Position numbers and translations under genes: made by a program
Source: CAJBVG01 sp943371235
GTDB lineage: Bacteria > Bacteroidota > Bacteroidia > Sphingobacteriales > Sphingobacteriaceae
Reading direction: 5' to 3'
Assembly: GCA_943371235.1 (NCBI GenBank)
Contig: CALRTZ010000001.1
Coordinates: 85,506-149,505 of the forward strand
DNA: 64,000 nucleotides
Notes under the pieces: generated by a model
The model's database searches: none
The model's input: only the letters and a program-made list of their open reading frames with translations
Told to the model about the DNA's origin: nothing
Part shown: positions 50,025 to 60,185 of the stretch, piece after piece
How positions within the stretch are numbered: position 1 is the first letter of the stretch
Layout: each line of letters starts with the position of its first letter

Positions 50025-52829
50025 ATGATAAGATTAAGCTCTTTGCTCTTATTGGCTCTTTTATTATGTTCAGCAAGGGTAAATGCACAAACAGTACAAA
50101 CCATTATACCATCCACCAATGGTACAGTTACTGCCATTAGATCTTCTGGCAGTACCATTTATATTGGGGGAGAATTTACGTATGTAGGCAAACCTTTGGG
50201 TCATGCCATTTTATCAAGCACCAGTACGAGCACCGTAAACACCAGTTTCCCTGTAATTGGAACAGAAACATCAGATGCTGTAAAAGCGATAGCACCCGAT
50301 GGCTCTGGAGGTTTTTATATAGTGGGAAGTTTTACTTCGGTAGCGGGTTCCACACGAAATAATATTGCCAGAATAAATTCTGATGGTACATTAAATGCAT
50401 GGAATCCGGGGAACAATTGCAATTCAAGCATCAATGCAGTAGCAGTTTCTGCCGATTTTAATACAGTATATATAGGCGGATTTTTTACCACCATAGGCCA
50501 ATCATCTAGCAGTGCAAGAAATAGAATTGCGGCCATTAGTGCAAGTACTGGTAATGCTACTACTTGGAACCCTGGAATATCTGGTGGCGGTGTAAATTGC
50601 CTTGCTTTATCAGCTTCGAATACCATTTACGTTGGAGGGAGTTTTACAACCTCTAATACGATTGGTGCAAATGCGGTTACAAGAAATAGAATTGCAGAAA
50701 TAAATACAGGCGACAATAATGGTACTACATGGAATCCGAATGCCAATAGTGATGTAAACACTGTTTTGCTTTCTGGTAGTAATGTATATGTAGGAGGATC
50801 TTTCACAAGCATCGGAGGTGCTACTAGAAATTATATTGCTAGAATTCCAAACAGTTCGAGCACTGCAGATTCTTGGAACCCGAACTCAGATAATACCATA
50901 AATGCCTTAGCAATTTCTGGAACTACCGTATTTGCGGGTGGCTTATTCTCTAGTATTGGTGGCGTAACCGTTGGAGGTGTTGCAGCATTAGATGCTGGTA
51001 CAAATACCAATATGGCAAGCAGTACATGGATCTCAAACATCAGCATCAATTCGGGTACACCAACTATTAAATCGCTAACCGTAGATGGTACAACTTTATA
51101 TGTTGGCGGAACTTATAACTCTATAGCAAGCACCGTAAAAAGTAATTTATGTGCTGTAAACATTAGCAGCTTGGCAAGTTTTACCTTAGCTTCTTTTTCT
51201 ACTACTACAGGAAGCAATGTAAATACTACTTGTGTTTCTGGAACAAACATTTATATAGGTGGAGATTTTTATGTTTCTGATGGCAGCGCCAGAAATTATA
51301 TTGCTTCCATTAATGGTACAACAGGAGCCATCAATTCTTGGAACCCGAATGCCAACAATACCGTTAAAGATATTTATATAAGCAACAATGGAAACGACGC
51401 GTATGTATCCGGACAGTTTACAAGCATAGGCGGGCAAAGCAGAAATAGGTTAGCAAAATTAAGTACGAGTACTGGAAATGCCGATGGTACTTGGAATCCG
51501 AATGCAGATAACACAGTAGAAAAAATGTCGATGAATTCTACCGAAACAACTTTGTTTTTTTATGGAGGATTTTCAAATATAAATGGAGCCACGGCAAGAG
51601 CAAATGCAGCAGCAGTAAGTACCACCGGTACGGGTGTTGCCACAGCATTTTCATTTACAGGTTTACCTGATATAACCACGCGATTAATTAGTGTAGCACC
51701 CGGAGATTCCATTGTATATTTTGGATATAACTCTACAGGGGTTACCATCAACTCTGTTACACGTAATTATTTTTGTGCAGTGCGTGCCTCTAATGGTACT
51801 ACTTCTAATTGGAATCCTTTATTTAACCAAGCACCTTTTACAGTAGTATACGTTGGTACGACCATGTACATGGGCGGACAATTTAGCTCATTAGATGGAA
51901 GTGCTTGCCCTCGCTTAGCAAAGTTTAGTGCAGCTGCGGGTTGGCATGAACCTGTGCACGATTTAACATGGAATAATACATCTTCAAATATTCCTAGTGG
52001 CGAAGTACGTACGCTCATTTATACTTCTGGTGGCACTAGCCCTTTGTTGTATTTCTCTGGCTCGTTCAGTTCTGTTTTAGGTTCAACCAGGCAAAGTTAC
52101 GCAGCTATTAAAGCCAGCGATTTAACGGTTATGCCTTGGAATTTGAATGTAGATAATAATGCAACTCTTAATGCAAGAATGCACTTAAATACCACTACTA
52201 ATAAAATTTACATTGGCGATAACGCGAATTCTAGTTTCGCTGGAACAAGAGCTTATAATTTCTTAGCTATTTCTGGAGATGCATCAGATCCACTTCCTAT
52301 AAAACTAGTTGAGTTTAATGGTGAGTATAAAAATGAAGCCATTGAATTAGCATGGACTACTGCCATCGAATTAAATTGTGAAAAATTTGAAATAGAAAAA
52401 TACAACGAGCTTACAAATGAGTTTGAAAGAATTGGAGAACAAGCAGGGCATGGATATTCAAAAGAACTACACAGGTATCATTTTACAGATCACTCTCCTC
52501 TTTCAGTAAATTATTACAAACTAAAAGAGCTGGATTTCGATGGGAATGCAGAGTATTCGAAAACAATCTCCATTAACACCATACCATCTGCAAAAGCAAG
52601 CATTGCTATTTATCCGAATCCCTCTACCAATGTATCACGCATCTATTATACTTTAGTAGCGGAACAAACCACTATTACTGTTTACGATCAATTGGGCAGA
52701 AAAATTAAAACGATAGACAACATTCAGGATAAAACAGGAATGTTAGAATTGGACTTAGGAAAAGGAATTTATTTTGTAAATGTTGCAAGCGGAAATGAAT
52801 TAATTAACAAGAAAATAATAATTCAATAA
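50025..52829 (+). CDS. Delta-60-type propeller repeat protein with T9SS sorting domain
   Basis: The 934-residue exported protein has a signal peptide ending VNAQ and at least eight repeats of about 50-60 residues with the core YVGGSFTSIGG, then RNRIA or RNYIA, and WNPNA. These are beta-propeller blades of the delta-60/DUF5122 kind. From about residue 760 comes a short fibronectin-like segment (LVEFNGEYKNEAIELAWTTA) and then a T9SS domain (IYPNPSTNVSR to KKIIIQ). A binding or structural role is likely. The beta-helix gene follows after 26 bp. Confidence 0.8.
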   Translation: MIRLSSLLLLALLLCSARVNAQTVQTIIPSTNGTVTAIRSSGSTIYIGGEFTYVGKPLGHAILSSTSTSTVNTSFPVIGTETSDAVKAIAPDGSGGFYIVGSFTSVAGSTRNNIARINSDGTLNAWNPGNNCNSSINAVAVSADFNTVYIGGFFTTIGQSSSSARNRIAAISASTGNATTWNPGISGGGVNCLALSASNTIYVGGSFTTSNTIGANAVTRNRIAEINTGDNNGTTWNPNANSDVNTVLLSGSNVYVGGSFTSIGGATRNYIARIPNSSSTADSWNPNSDNTINALAISGTTVFAGGLFSSIGGVTVGGVAALDAGTNTNMASSTWISNISINSGTPTIKSLTVDGTTLYVGGTYNSIASTVKSNLCAVNISSLASFTLASFSTTTGSNVNTTCVSGTNIYIGGDFYVSDGSARNYIASINGTTGAINSWNPNANNTVKDIYISNNGNDAYVSGQFTSIGGQSRNRLAKLSTSTGNADGTWNPNADNTVEKMSMNSTETTLFFYGGFSNINGATARANAAAVSTTGTGVATAFSFTGLPDITTRLISVAPGDSIVYFGYNSTGVTINSVTRNYFCAVRASNGTTSNWNPLFNQAPFTVVYVGTTMYMGGQFSSLDGSACPRLAKFSAAAGWHEPVHDLTWNNTSSNIPSGEVRTLIYTSGGTSPLLYFSGSFSSVLGSTRQSYAAIKASDLTVMPWNLNVDNNATLNARMHLNTTTNKIYIGDNANSSFAGTRAYNFLAISGDASDPLPIKLVEFNGEYKNEAIELAWTTAIELNCEKFEIEKYNELTNEFERIGEQAGHGYSKELHRYHFTDHSPLSVNYYKLKELDFDGNAEYSKTISINTIPSAKASIAIYPNPSTNVSRIYYTLVAEQTTITVYDQLGRKIKTIDNIQDKTGMLELDLGKGIYFVNVASGNELINKKIIIQ

Positions 52830-52855
52830 TATTAACTCACCTTAATTTTTTCGAC

Positions 52856-54712
52856 ATGAAAAAGTTGGCCATCTTGTGTACTATTCTATTGTTGCAAATA
52901 GGCGTACACGCCACTAACCATTATGTAAGCGCGCTTACAGGCAACAACACTAACAACGGCACAAAAGCAAGTCCGTATAAAACGATTACAAAAGCATTAA
53001 GTATTGCACAAGCAAACGATAGTATTTTAGTAGAACCTGGTTTTTATACACCAAACATTGGCGAAGTATTTCCACTCACAATGGTTTCGGGAGTAAAACT
53101 AGTAGGTGTAAAAGGCGCTTATGTTACTAAAATAGATGCCTCCGGCTCTTCAAAAAATGTAATGGAAATAAATTCTTGTAATGTAAATACATTGGTTCGA
53201 GGATTTAGCATTCAAGGTGGCTACGTACAGGGAGATGTAACTTTATTTGACAATAGAGCCTATGGCGCTGGGGTGAGGTTTACAAATTATGACTCCACTG
53301 TTTTTGAACGAAACATTGTTACAGCAAATTATTGTGTAGGATACCAAGGAGCCATAAGCGGGATGAATATTAATGGAGGTGATGCAGAAGGATCAGGGAT
53401 TTATGTAGAAAGTGAATGCAAAAGTACCATCAGAAATTGTGTGATTTCTTATAACTATTCAATAGGTGGACCAGGTAGAGGCTACGGTGGAGGATTTTCT
53501 GGCGACCCTACTCCTGGTGGGAAATCTAAAGGAGGCGGTATGTTAGCCAACTCCGGATATATTTATCACAATACATTTTACAAAAATATTGCAAGAGGTG
53601 GACCAGGCGGAGTAACGAATTCATCTGGCTCAGCCAATTTAGGCAATGGAGGCGAGGCAAGAGGGGGAGCTTTTTATGTTTATAGCTCGCAAGCAATTGT
53701 TCATAACAATATGTTTATAGAAAATGAAGCGATTGGTGGTTTACCCGGATCTGTTTCTGTAAATGGTATTGGCGATTATGGTGCTGTTTATGCATTTCTA
53801 GGATTTAGCCATAATCTATATTTCAATAATAAAGCAAGTACACAAAACGATAATGGATTTACTGGCACCGATTTTATTGTGGGCACCGATCCTTATTTAC
53901 ACTCTCCTGTAAATTACCACTTACAAAGCAACTCGGTTGTTATAGGCTTAGGTAATACTGGTACAGGCGTTACTACTGACTTTGACGGAGCAATAAGAGT
54001 TGGCGCACCTACATTAGGCGCGTATGAAATGAAGGCTTCTACTCCAACGGAATTGTCGGTAAAAATTAATTTAAGCCCAACCAATGTTACGTTTGATAAT
54101 ACAAACGTAAGCATGTTTTTAAAAAACATTAACAATACACCCGATAAAAACATTCGTGTGCATTATTATCAAAAAGGCAGAACGGGTACAATTAAGAACA
54201 CATTGGCATCTGAGTTTTATTGGAGCATAAGTACAACCATGGATAGTTTGTTGTGCGATGTTTTGTTTGATTATCGTAACATCAAAAATTTAAAACTAGA
54301 TACTGGTAGCATAAAACTATATAAAAGATTAGGAGCCAACACAGAATGGCAAGAATTAACAACTGCCACACGTATTGGAACTACCATTAAAGCAATAGAT
54401 GTAGAAGGCTTCTCCGAATTTGCCTTAGGTAGCGGTGATACCACATTAATTGGCATAAACAATGGCAATTTAGATTCTGATACGCAATTTACTGTTTATC
54501 CCAACCCTAGTTCAGGAACTACAAATATTAGGTATAGCACCACAGATGCAGCAGTTATTAATGTGTACAACTATGTAGGCAAGCTAGAAATTCAATTACA
54601 AGTACCTATAAGTAAACAGGGCTTGCAAGAAATTACATTGCCAAAAGGTTTGTATATAGTAGAGATGATTTATCAACATAAAAGCGAAAAACAGAAACTA
54701 ATTGTTAATTAA
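52856..54712 (+). CDS. DUF1565 / right-handed beta-helix protein with T9SS sorting domain
   Basis: The 618-residue exported protein begins with a signal peptide (ending GVHA), then a DUF1565-type start (NHYVSALTGNNTNNGTKASP, PYKTITKALSIAQ). A right-handed beta-helix like that of pectate lyases follows, with Gly-rich turns around residues 200-270 (GGPGRGYGGGFSGDPTPGG). A beta domain at about 395-535 and a T9SS domain (VYPNPSSGTTN to QKLIVN) complete it. No polysaccharide-lyase catalytic residues can be assigned. It is the second gene of an operon with the propeller protein. Confidence 0.8.
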   Translation: MKKLAILCTILLLQIGVHATNHYVSALTGNNTNNGTKASPYKTITKALSIAQANDSILVEPGFYTPNIGEVFPLTMVSGVKLVGVKGAYVTKIDASGSSKNVMEINSCNVNTLVRGFSIQGGYVQGDVTLFDNRAYGAGVRFTNYDSTVFERNIVTANYCVGYQGAISGMNINGGDAEGSGIYVESECKSTIRNCVISYNYSIGGPGRGYGGGFSGDPTPGGKSKGGGMLANSGYIYHNTFYKNIARGGPGGVTNSSGSANLGNGGEARGGAFYVYSSQAIVHNNMFIENEAIGGLPGSVSVNGIGDYGAVYAFLGFSHNLYFNNKASTQNDNGFTGTDFIVGTDPYLHSPVNYHLQSNSVVIGLGNTGTGVTTDFDGAIRVGAPTLGAYEMKASTPTELSVKINLSPTNVTFDNTNVSMFLKNINNTPDKNIRVHYYQKGRTGTIKNTLASEFYWSISTTMDSLLCDVLFDYRNIKNLKLDTGSIKLYKRLGANTEWQELTTATRIGTTIKAIDVEGFSEFALGSGDTTLIGINNGNLDSDTQFTVYPNPSSGTTNIRYSTTDAAVINVYNYVGKLEIQLQVPISKQGLQEITLPKGLYIVEMIYQHKSEKQKLIVN

Positions 54713-54768
54713 TTTTTTATTTAATGCATTTAAAGCACTCTAAAGGCGCATAAGTAAAATAAATTAGG

Positions 54769-54795
54769 TTGATAAGTTTTTAAAGTCTACCTTTG
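54769..54795 (+). promoter_or_regulatory. Promoter of the cold-shock gene (TTG / TACCTTTG)
   Basis: TACCTTTG at 54788-54795 is an exact TAnnTTTG match, with TTG 16 bp upstream at 54769-54771. The predicted leader is only about 13 nt, much shorter than the long regulatory leader of E. coli cspA. Confidence 0.6.
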
Positions 54796-54814
54796 AGGCT
54801 TACAAATTATTACA

Positions 54815-55006
54815 ATGCAAGGAAAAGTTAAATTTTTTAATAACTCAAAAGGTTTTGGGTTTATTACACCATCAGATTCAAGCGAAGATATCTTCGTTCA
54901 CACTTCAGGATTAATTGATGAGATCCGCGAAAACGACGAAGTAACATTCGAAGTTGAAAGAGGTAAAAAAGGCATGAACGCAGTTCGTGTTGAAGTAGTA
55001 AGATAA
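54815..55006 (+). CDS. Cold-shock-domain protein
   Basis: The 63-residue single cold-shock domain binds single-stranded RNA and DNA. RNP1 reads KGFGFI (residues 13-18) and RNP2 DIFVH (27-31), with the usual GKVKFFNNSKGFGF start and KKGMNAVRVEVV end. It has its own promoter and terminator, so it is monocistronic. The short leader argues against a cspA-type RNA thermosensor, though protein level may still respond to cold by other means. Confidence 0.95.
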   Translation: MQGKVKFFNNSKGFGFITPSDSSEDIFVHTSGLIDEIRENDEVTFEVERGKKGMNAVRVEVVR

Positions 55007-55035
55007 TATATTTAAACAAATATAAAGATCTAAAG

Positions 55036-55068
55036 AAGCTCTCTCGTGAAAACGGGGGAGCTTTTTTG
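55036..55068 (+). terminator. Terminator of the cold-shock gene
   Basis: AAGCTCTCTCGT / ACGGGGGAGCTT pairs with a few G-T pairs around loop GAAA and is followed by six T residues, 30 bp after the stop. Confidence 0.8.
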
Positions 55069-55091
55069 TTATATATGGGTTTTAAAATAGC

Positions 55092-55099
55092 TATATTAG
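55092..55099 (+). promoter_or_regulatory. Possible -7 promoter element of the gene at 55122 (TATATTAG)
   Basis: TATATTAG lies 22 bp before the ATG and differs from TAnnTTTG at one position. A similar TATTTTAG lies before the DUF2147 gene at 34202. Weak support. Confidence 0.3.
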
Positions 55100-55121
55100 T
55101 ACATCCTTAATATTTACTGAT

Positions 55122-56624
55122 ATGAAACTGCTAGTTAAAACAGCAATTCTTGCATGTATAAGCATGAATAGCTTCGCACAAAGTATAGTATTACCCGATT
55201 TTGCAGTTAGTCAAAATCTTGGTCAAGAAATTTTTTATCCTTCTGTTGCGATAGCACCCGACGGTAGATTTGGTTTTTCATGGGGCGACGATAGAAATGG
55301 CGTAAATGGAACGGGCGATGGACGAGGCCGAATATACTCTCAACTGTTTAATACCAATGGAAGCCCTGCAACTAATACCAATTCATATACAGACAACATC
55401 CAATACAATACAACGTATGATAACTTTTCGATTTTGAGGAGTTCTTGCGCCTTTCTGCCAAACAGCACCTTTATTGTTGGTTGGCATGTAGGTGGATACA
55501 CCTATATAGGTTCTAGAAACGATGATGTTTATTATTCGGCGTTTAATACACAAGCACAAAAAATTGTAAGTGGTGTACAACTTAATGTATTGAACGGCGG
55601 AGGCACCAACCCTTATGCTACTCGTCCGCAATTAGTACTATTGCCCCCAAACAATTTTGCCGCGGTTTATGAATATAATAATTTTAACGGCAGCGAAATT
55701 GGGGTTACCTCTGTTGATGCCACTACCGGAAATGTAATTGGTGGCGCATCGGTAATTAGTGATTCTAGAACCAATGCACGCGTTTATCCCAGTGCAGCTA
55801 GCAATGGTGCTCATACAGTTTGTGTATGGACAGATGCTCGTACTGACAATGTTGGAGATATTTACATGCAACGATTTGTAAATGGAGCGCCTGCCGGAGC
55901 CAACACAAAAGTAAATGATAATACAAACACTGGAACCTACAACCAATGGGCACGTACTGCAATGGCTGCCGATGGGAAGTTTGTAGTAATTTGGTTGGAT
56001 ACAAGAAGTTCTGGTGGTGGCGATATTTATGCACAACATTACGATGCTAACGGACAAAAAATTGGACAAAATGTAAAACTTACGAATAGTAATTCTATAT
56101 TAAATGCAGCAATGCCAAGTATTGGCATGTATAATAATAAGTATGTAGTTACTTGGGCAGATTCTATACCAGGCAATGCTTTTAGCTGTAAACTTAGGTT
56201 CTTTGATTTTGGAGGAACGCCAACTAGCAATGTGTTGGAACTTACGAATTCAAGCAACACAAATTCATACTATCCTGAAGTGGCAGTAAATAACTCATTA
56301 GCTTTTTTTACTTGGGACGATAGAAGAGAAACTGCCAAGGGCAGAGTATATGGTAAAGTGCTTACTTTACAAGGTGTCGCAAATGGAATAAACGAAGAAA
56401 CAGCTAATACACTTAAAGTTTATCCGAACCCAGCAACCAACACTTTGTGGTTTTCTAATTTTGTTTATGGATCAAATAACACAGCAAAAATTTATTCTAT
56501 AGATGGCAGATATATTTGCGATAGAGAAATAGTAAACGAAAATATTGATATAGAAAATTTAGAAGTAGGATTATACATTTTGCGTACCTCTCAAGGAATA
56601 ACTAGGTTTTGCAAAACAAAATAG
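55122..56624 (+). CDS. Exported propeller-like protein with T9SS sorting domain
   Basis: The 500-residue product has a signal peptide (ending SFAQ) and about seven repeats of 50-60 residues marked by FSWGDDRNG, VCVWTDART, VVIWLDTRS, VVTWADS and FTWDDRRE, spaced like blades of a beta-propeller. A T9SS domain closes it (VYPNPATNTLW to RFCKTK). The D-x-R motif at the end of each blade recalls Asp-box propellers, but I cannot name a family. The hybrid histidine kinase follows after 21 bp, suggesting joint transcription. Confidence 0.75.
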   Translation: MKLLVKTAILACISMNSFAQSIVLPDFAVSQNLGQEIFYPSVAIAPDGRFGFSWGDDRNGVNGTGDGRGRIYSQLFNTNGSPATNTNSYTDNIQYNTTYDNFSILRSSCAFLPNSTFIVGWHVGGYTYIGSRNDDVYYSAFNTQAQKIVSGVQLNVLNGGGTNPYATRPQLVLLPPNNFAAVYEYNNFNGSEIGVTSVDATTGNVIGGASVISDSRTNARVYPSAASNGAHTVCVWTDARTDNVGDIYMQRFVNGAPAGANTKVNDNTNTGTYNQWARTAMAADGKFVVIWLDTRSSGGGDIYAQHYDANGQKIGQNVKLTNSNSILNAAMPSIGMYNNKYVVTWADSIPGNAFSCKLRFFDFGGTPTSNVLELTNSSNTNSYYPEVAVNNSLAFFTWDDRRETAKGRVYGKVLTLQGVANGINEETANTLKVYPNPATNTLWFSNFVYGSNNTAKIYSIDGRYICDREIVNENIDIENLEVGLYILRTSQGITRFCKTK

Positions 56625-56645
56625 GAATTAGGTAAAAAAGTTTAA

Positions 56646-59600
56646 ATGAAAAAAATAATACCCAAGAATGAAGTCGCTAGGTTAGCAGCCTTAAAATCAT
56701 ATCATATATTAGATACTCTAGCTGAAGAGGACTACGACAGAATTACTAGATTAGCCTCTATTATTTGCGATGTGCCAATTTCTACCATCTCGTTAATTGA
56801 TGAAGATAGACAATGGTTTAAATCTCGAGTAGGCTTAGAAGTTCAGGAAACTGAAAGAGAAGTTGCGTTTTGCCAACATGCCATACTCGATACAAGTTTA
56901 CTTACCGTTAACGACCCTCAAAATGATTTAAGATTTAAAGATAATCCTTTAGTAACGGGCGATCCACATATACGATTTTATGCTGGGCAGCCACTAATAG
57001 ATCCACAAGGATATGCTCTAGGTACCATATGTGTAATTGATAATAAGCCTAGGGAATTAACTCTACAACAAAAAGAAGCACTTAAGATATTGTCTGAAGA
57101 AATAATGTCGCTTATTATAAATAGACGTAGAAGTTTTGAACTTGATAATTTCGAAAAACTGTTCAATTATTCAAGCGATTTAATATGTATTGTAGGTGCA
57201 GATGGATACTTCAAAAGAATAAATCCGGCATTTAATAAAAAATTTGGAAGAGATGAGCATTACCTAACCAATACTCCATTTTTAGAAATGATTCATCCAG
57301 ATGATGTGGAATCTACAAAGAAAGAACTACAAGATCTATCGGATGGTAAAACAACCTTCAATTTTAAAAATAGATTTAAAAATAGCAAAGGAGAATATAT
57401 TTATTTAGATTGGTTAGCAACTCCAGAAAAAGAAACGGATTTATTATATGCTATTGCAAGAGATATTACTTCAGAAAAATTAAACGAAGATAAAATTGCA
57501 CAAAGCGAAGCAAAATTTCGCTCATTTTTTGAAAACTCACAAGGCTTAATGTGTACGCACGATGTTGATGGAAATTTTTTGACAGTCAATACCTCTGGTG
57601 CATTCATACTTGGATATACAGTAGAAGAGTTATTAAATAAAAATCTGAAAGATATTATTCCCGATCATCTTCATCAGGAATTAGAACAATACTTGAAAGA
57701 GGTAACCAGCACTGGCATATCTACTGGAAAAATAATTACTACTCATAAAAATGGCAATGCACTTATTTGGATGTACAGTAATGTTTTAGAGGAAAACGAA
57801 CAAGGACAAAAATATGTAATTGGAAATTCAATAGACATTACAGATTTACATTACCTCGAATTAGATTTAGCTAAGTCAAGAAAATTGTTAAATGATGTAT
57901 TGAGTTCGGCAGTAGATGTAAGCATTATTGCCACCGATGTAAACGGAATCATTACACTATTTAATACTGGTGCAGAAGAGATGTTGGGATACCATGCAAG
58001 TGAAATTGTTGATAAAACTAGCCCTATAATTATCCATGATGAATTTGAAATTATAAAATACTCAGAAGAACTTTCATCAAAATACAATAAAGAAATTGAC
58101 GGCTTTGATGTGTTTACTTATGAAGCAATTCTACATGGATCTAGTCAAAGAGAGTGGACATATATTCGTAAAGATGGAAACAGGATTTTAGTTTCTTTAG
58201 TTGTATCTCCTATTTACGATGTCAATGAAGAGATCATCGGATTTTTAGGAATTGCAAATAACATTACTGAAAAACGAAAACAATTTGATGAGCTAGAAAA
58301 AGCGAAAGTTTTAGCAGAACAAGCAAGTGTTGCAAAATCGGAATTCCTCGCGAATATGAGTCACGAAATTCGCACCCCACTTAATGGTGTAATTGGCTTT
58401 ACAGATTTAGTGCTAAAAACCAATTTGAACGAAACTCAAGAGCAATACATTTCGATAGTAAACCAATCGGCAAATTCATTACTCGGAATTATAAATGATA
58501 TTTTAGATTTCTCGAAAATTGAAGCGGGCAAACTAGAACTCGATGTAGAGCGCGCAGATTTATTTGAAATTGCTAGTCAGGCTACCGATATTATAAGCTA
58601 CCAAGCACACAGCAAAGGCCTAGAAGTATTGTTAAATGTTTCTACCTCGCTTCCACGTTTTGTGTTTACAGACAACATTCGCTTAAAACAAATTATAGTA
58701 AACTTATTAGGCAACGCTGTAAAGTTTACAGAAAAAGGTGAGATTGAATTAAAAATAAATGCGCTCGAAAAAATTGACGAAGAAAATATTGTATTTAGAA
58801 TTCAAGTAAAGGACACAGGCATCGGGATACATCCAGATAAATTAGAAAAAATATTTGAAGCCTTTGCGCAAGAAGATAGTTCTACCACTAAGAAATACGG
58901 TGGTACAGGATTGGGCCTTACTATCTCTAATAAATTATTAGGGTTAATGGGCTCAAAGCTTGGATTAGAAAGTGTTTTAGGAGAAGGCAGCACCTTCTAT
59001 TTTGATGTGAAATTAAAAGTAGAATATGCTAATGCTGAAATTTGGGATGCAGCAATTGATATTAAAAATGTACTAATTGTAGATGATAATGTGAATAACA
59101 GAATGATTCTACGACAAATGTTATCTCTCAATAAAATAAATTCTACAGAAGCTGCTAATGGAATAGAGGCTATTAAAGTATTATCAGAAAAAAATAATTT
59201 TGATGTCATTATTATGGATTATCACATGCCGTATATGGACGGTTTAGAAACCATCAAAAAAATAAGAGAAAATTTCCAAACTACCCCGTTATTACAACCC
59301 ATTATATTATTATACAGTTCATCTGATGATGAAAAGATTTTAAAAGCATGCGAAGACTACAAAGTTAATTACAGATTGGTAAAGCCAATAAAGATGAACG
59401 ATTTGTATCAAGCCTTTAATAATTTAAATGCAAAGAATGGGAAAAAGAAAAATGAAACCGAAATAGAGAAATTATTAATTGTAGATAATCCGAAAATATT
59501 AATTGCAGAAGATAATTCGGTAAATATGCTATTAAGTAAAACGCTTGTAAAAAGAGCCATTCCGAATGTTGAAATTTTAGAAGCAACATCTGGTAAGGAA

Positions 59601-60185
59601 GCGATTGAAAAGTATAAAAGTGAAAACCCTGATTTGATTTTCATGGATATCCAAATGCCCATAATGAATGGCTATGAAGCAACGCAAGCCATACGTGCTT
59701 TAGAAAAGGAACACCAGCATACCCCAATAATTGCGTTAACCGCAGGAAATGTAAAAGGTGAAAAAGAAAACTGCTTGGAGTTAGGAATGGATGATTTTAT
59801 TGTTAAGCCGATAACCCAAACATCCATTTATGATGTATTAAAGAAATGGCTAATTATGAATGAAGCTAAAATAGTTCATTTCAATAAAAACACGATACAT
59901 AATTTGGTAGATCATAATGAAGAGATGGTTGAAGAATTGTTGACACAATTAAACATTGAACTCAATAACTACAAACTAGAAATTAATCAGCAGTTGAAAA
60001 ATACCGACTTAGCAACTTGCATCAAAATAGGACATAAAGTATACGGTATGGCAAGTTCAATTGGCATGGAAGTATTAGCTGAGATGGCAAAAGAAGTTGA
60101 GATCGCTAATTTAAACGAAACTCAAATGAAAAAGAAGCTGGAAGAAATAAATGCGGAGTTTGATTTGTTGTTGAACCTTATATAA
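56646..60185 (+). CDS. Hybrid sensor histidine kinase with GAF, PAS, two receivers and HPt
   Basis: The 1179-residue kinase has no clear membrane helix and so is probably cytoplasmic. It has a GAF domain (about 1-165; PISTISLIDEDRQWFKSRVG), three PAS domains (about 170-550), HisKA with His573 in MSHEIRTPLNG, and HATPase. Receiver 1 has Asp858 in IIMDYHMPYMDG, receiver 2 has Asp1001 in IFMDIQMPIMNG, and a C-terminal HPt domain carries His1130 in GHKVYGMASSIG. All phosphorelay residues are present, so it could run a full His-Asp-His-Asp relay alone and pass the phosphate to a separate regulator. Its place 21 bp after a secreted-protein gene is odd. Confidence 0.92.
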   Translation: MKKIIPKNEVARLAALKSYHILDTLAEEDYDRITRLASIICDVPISTISLIDEDRQWFKSRVGLEVQETEREVAFCQHAILDTSLLTVNDPQNDLRFKDNPLVTGDPHIRFYAGQPLIDPQGYALGTICVIDNKPRELTLQQKEALKILSEEIMSLIINRRRSFELDNFEKLFNYSSDLICIVGADGYFKRINPAFNKKFGRDEHYLTNTPFLEMIHPDDVESTKKELQDLSDGKTTFNFKNRFKNSKGEYIYLDWLATPEKETDLLYAIARDITSEKLNEDKIAQSEAKFRSFFENSQGLMCTHDVDGNFLTVNTSGAFILGYTVEELLNKNLKDIIPDHLHQELEQYLKEVTSTGISTGKIITTHKNGNALIWMYSNVLEENEQGQKYVIGNSIDITDLHYLELDLAKSRKLLNDVLSSAVDVSIIATDVNGIITLFNTGAEEMLGYHASEIVDKTSPIIIHDEFEIIKYSEELSSKYNKEIDGFDVFTYEAILHGSSQREWTYIRKDGNRILVSLVVSPIYDVNEEIIGFLGIANNITEKRKQFDELEKAKVLAEQASVAKSEFLANMSHEIRTPLNGVIGFTDLVLKTNLNETQEQYISIVNQSANSLLGIINDILDFSKIEAGKLELDVERADLFEIASQATDIISYQAHSKGLEVLLNVSTSLPRFVFTDNIRLKQIIVNLLGNAVKFTEKGEIELKINALEKIDEENIVFRIQVKDTGIGIHPDKLEKIFEAFAQEDSSTTKKYGGTGLGLTISNKLLGLMGSKLGLESVLGEGSTFYFDVKLKVEYANAEIWDAAIDIKNVLIVDDNVNNRMILRQMLSLNKINSTEAANGIEAIKVLSEKNNFDVIIMDYHMPYMDGLETIKKIRENFQTTPLLQPIILLYSSSDDEKILKACEDYKVNYRLVKPIKMNDLYQAFNNLNAKNGKKKNETEIEKLLIVDNPKILIAEDNSVNMLLSKTLVKRAIPNVEILEATSGKEAIEKYKSENPDLIFMDIQMPIMNGYEATQAIRALEKEHQHTPIIALTAGNVKGEKENCLELGMDDFIVKPITQTSIYDVLKKWLIMNEAKIVHFNKNTIHNLVDHNEEMVEELLTQLNIELNNYKLEINQQLKNTDLATCIKIGHKVYGMASSIGMEVLAEMAKEVEIANLNETQMKKKLEEINAEFDLLLNLI

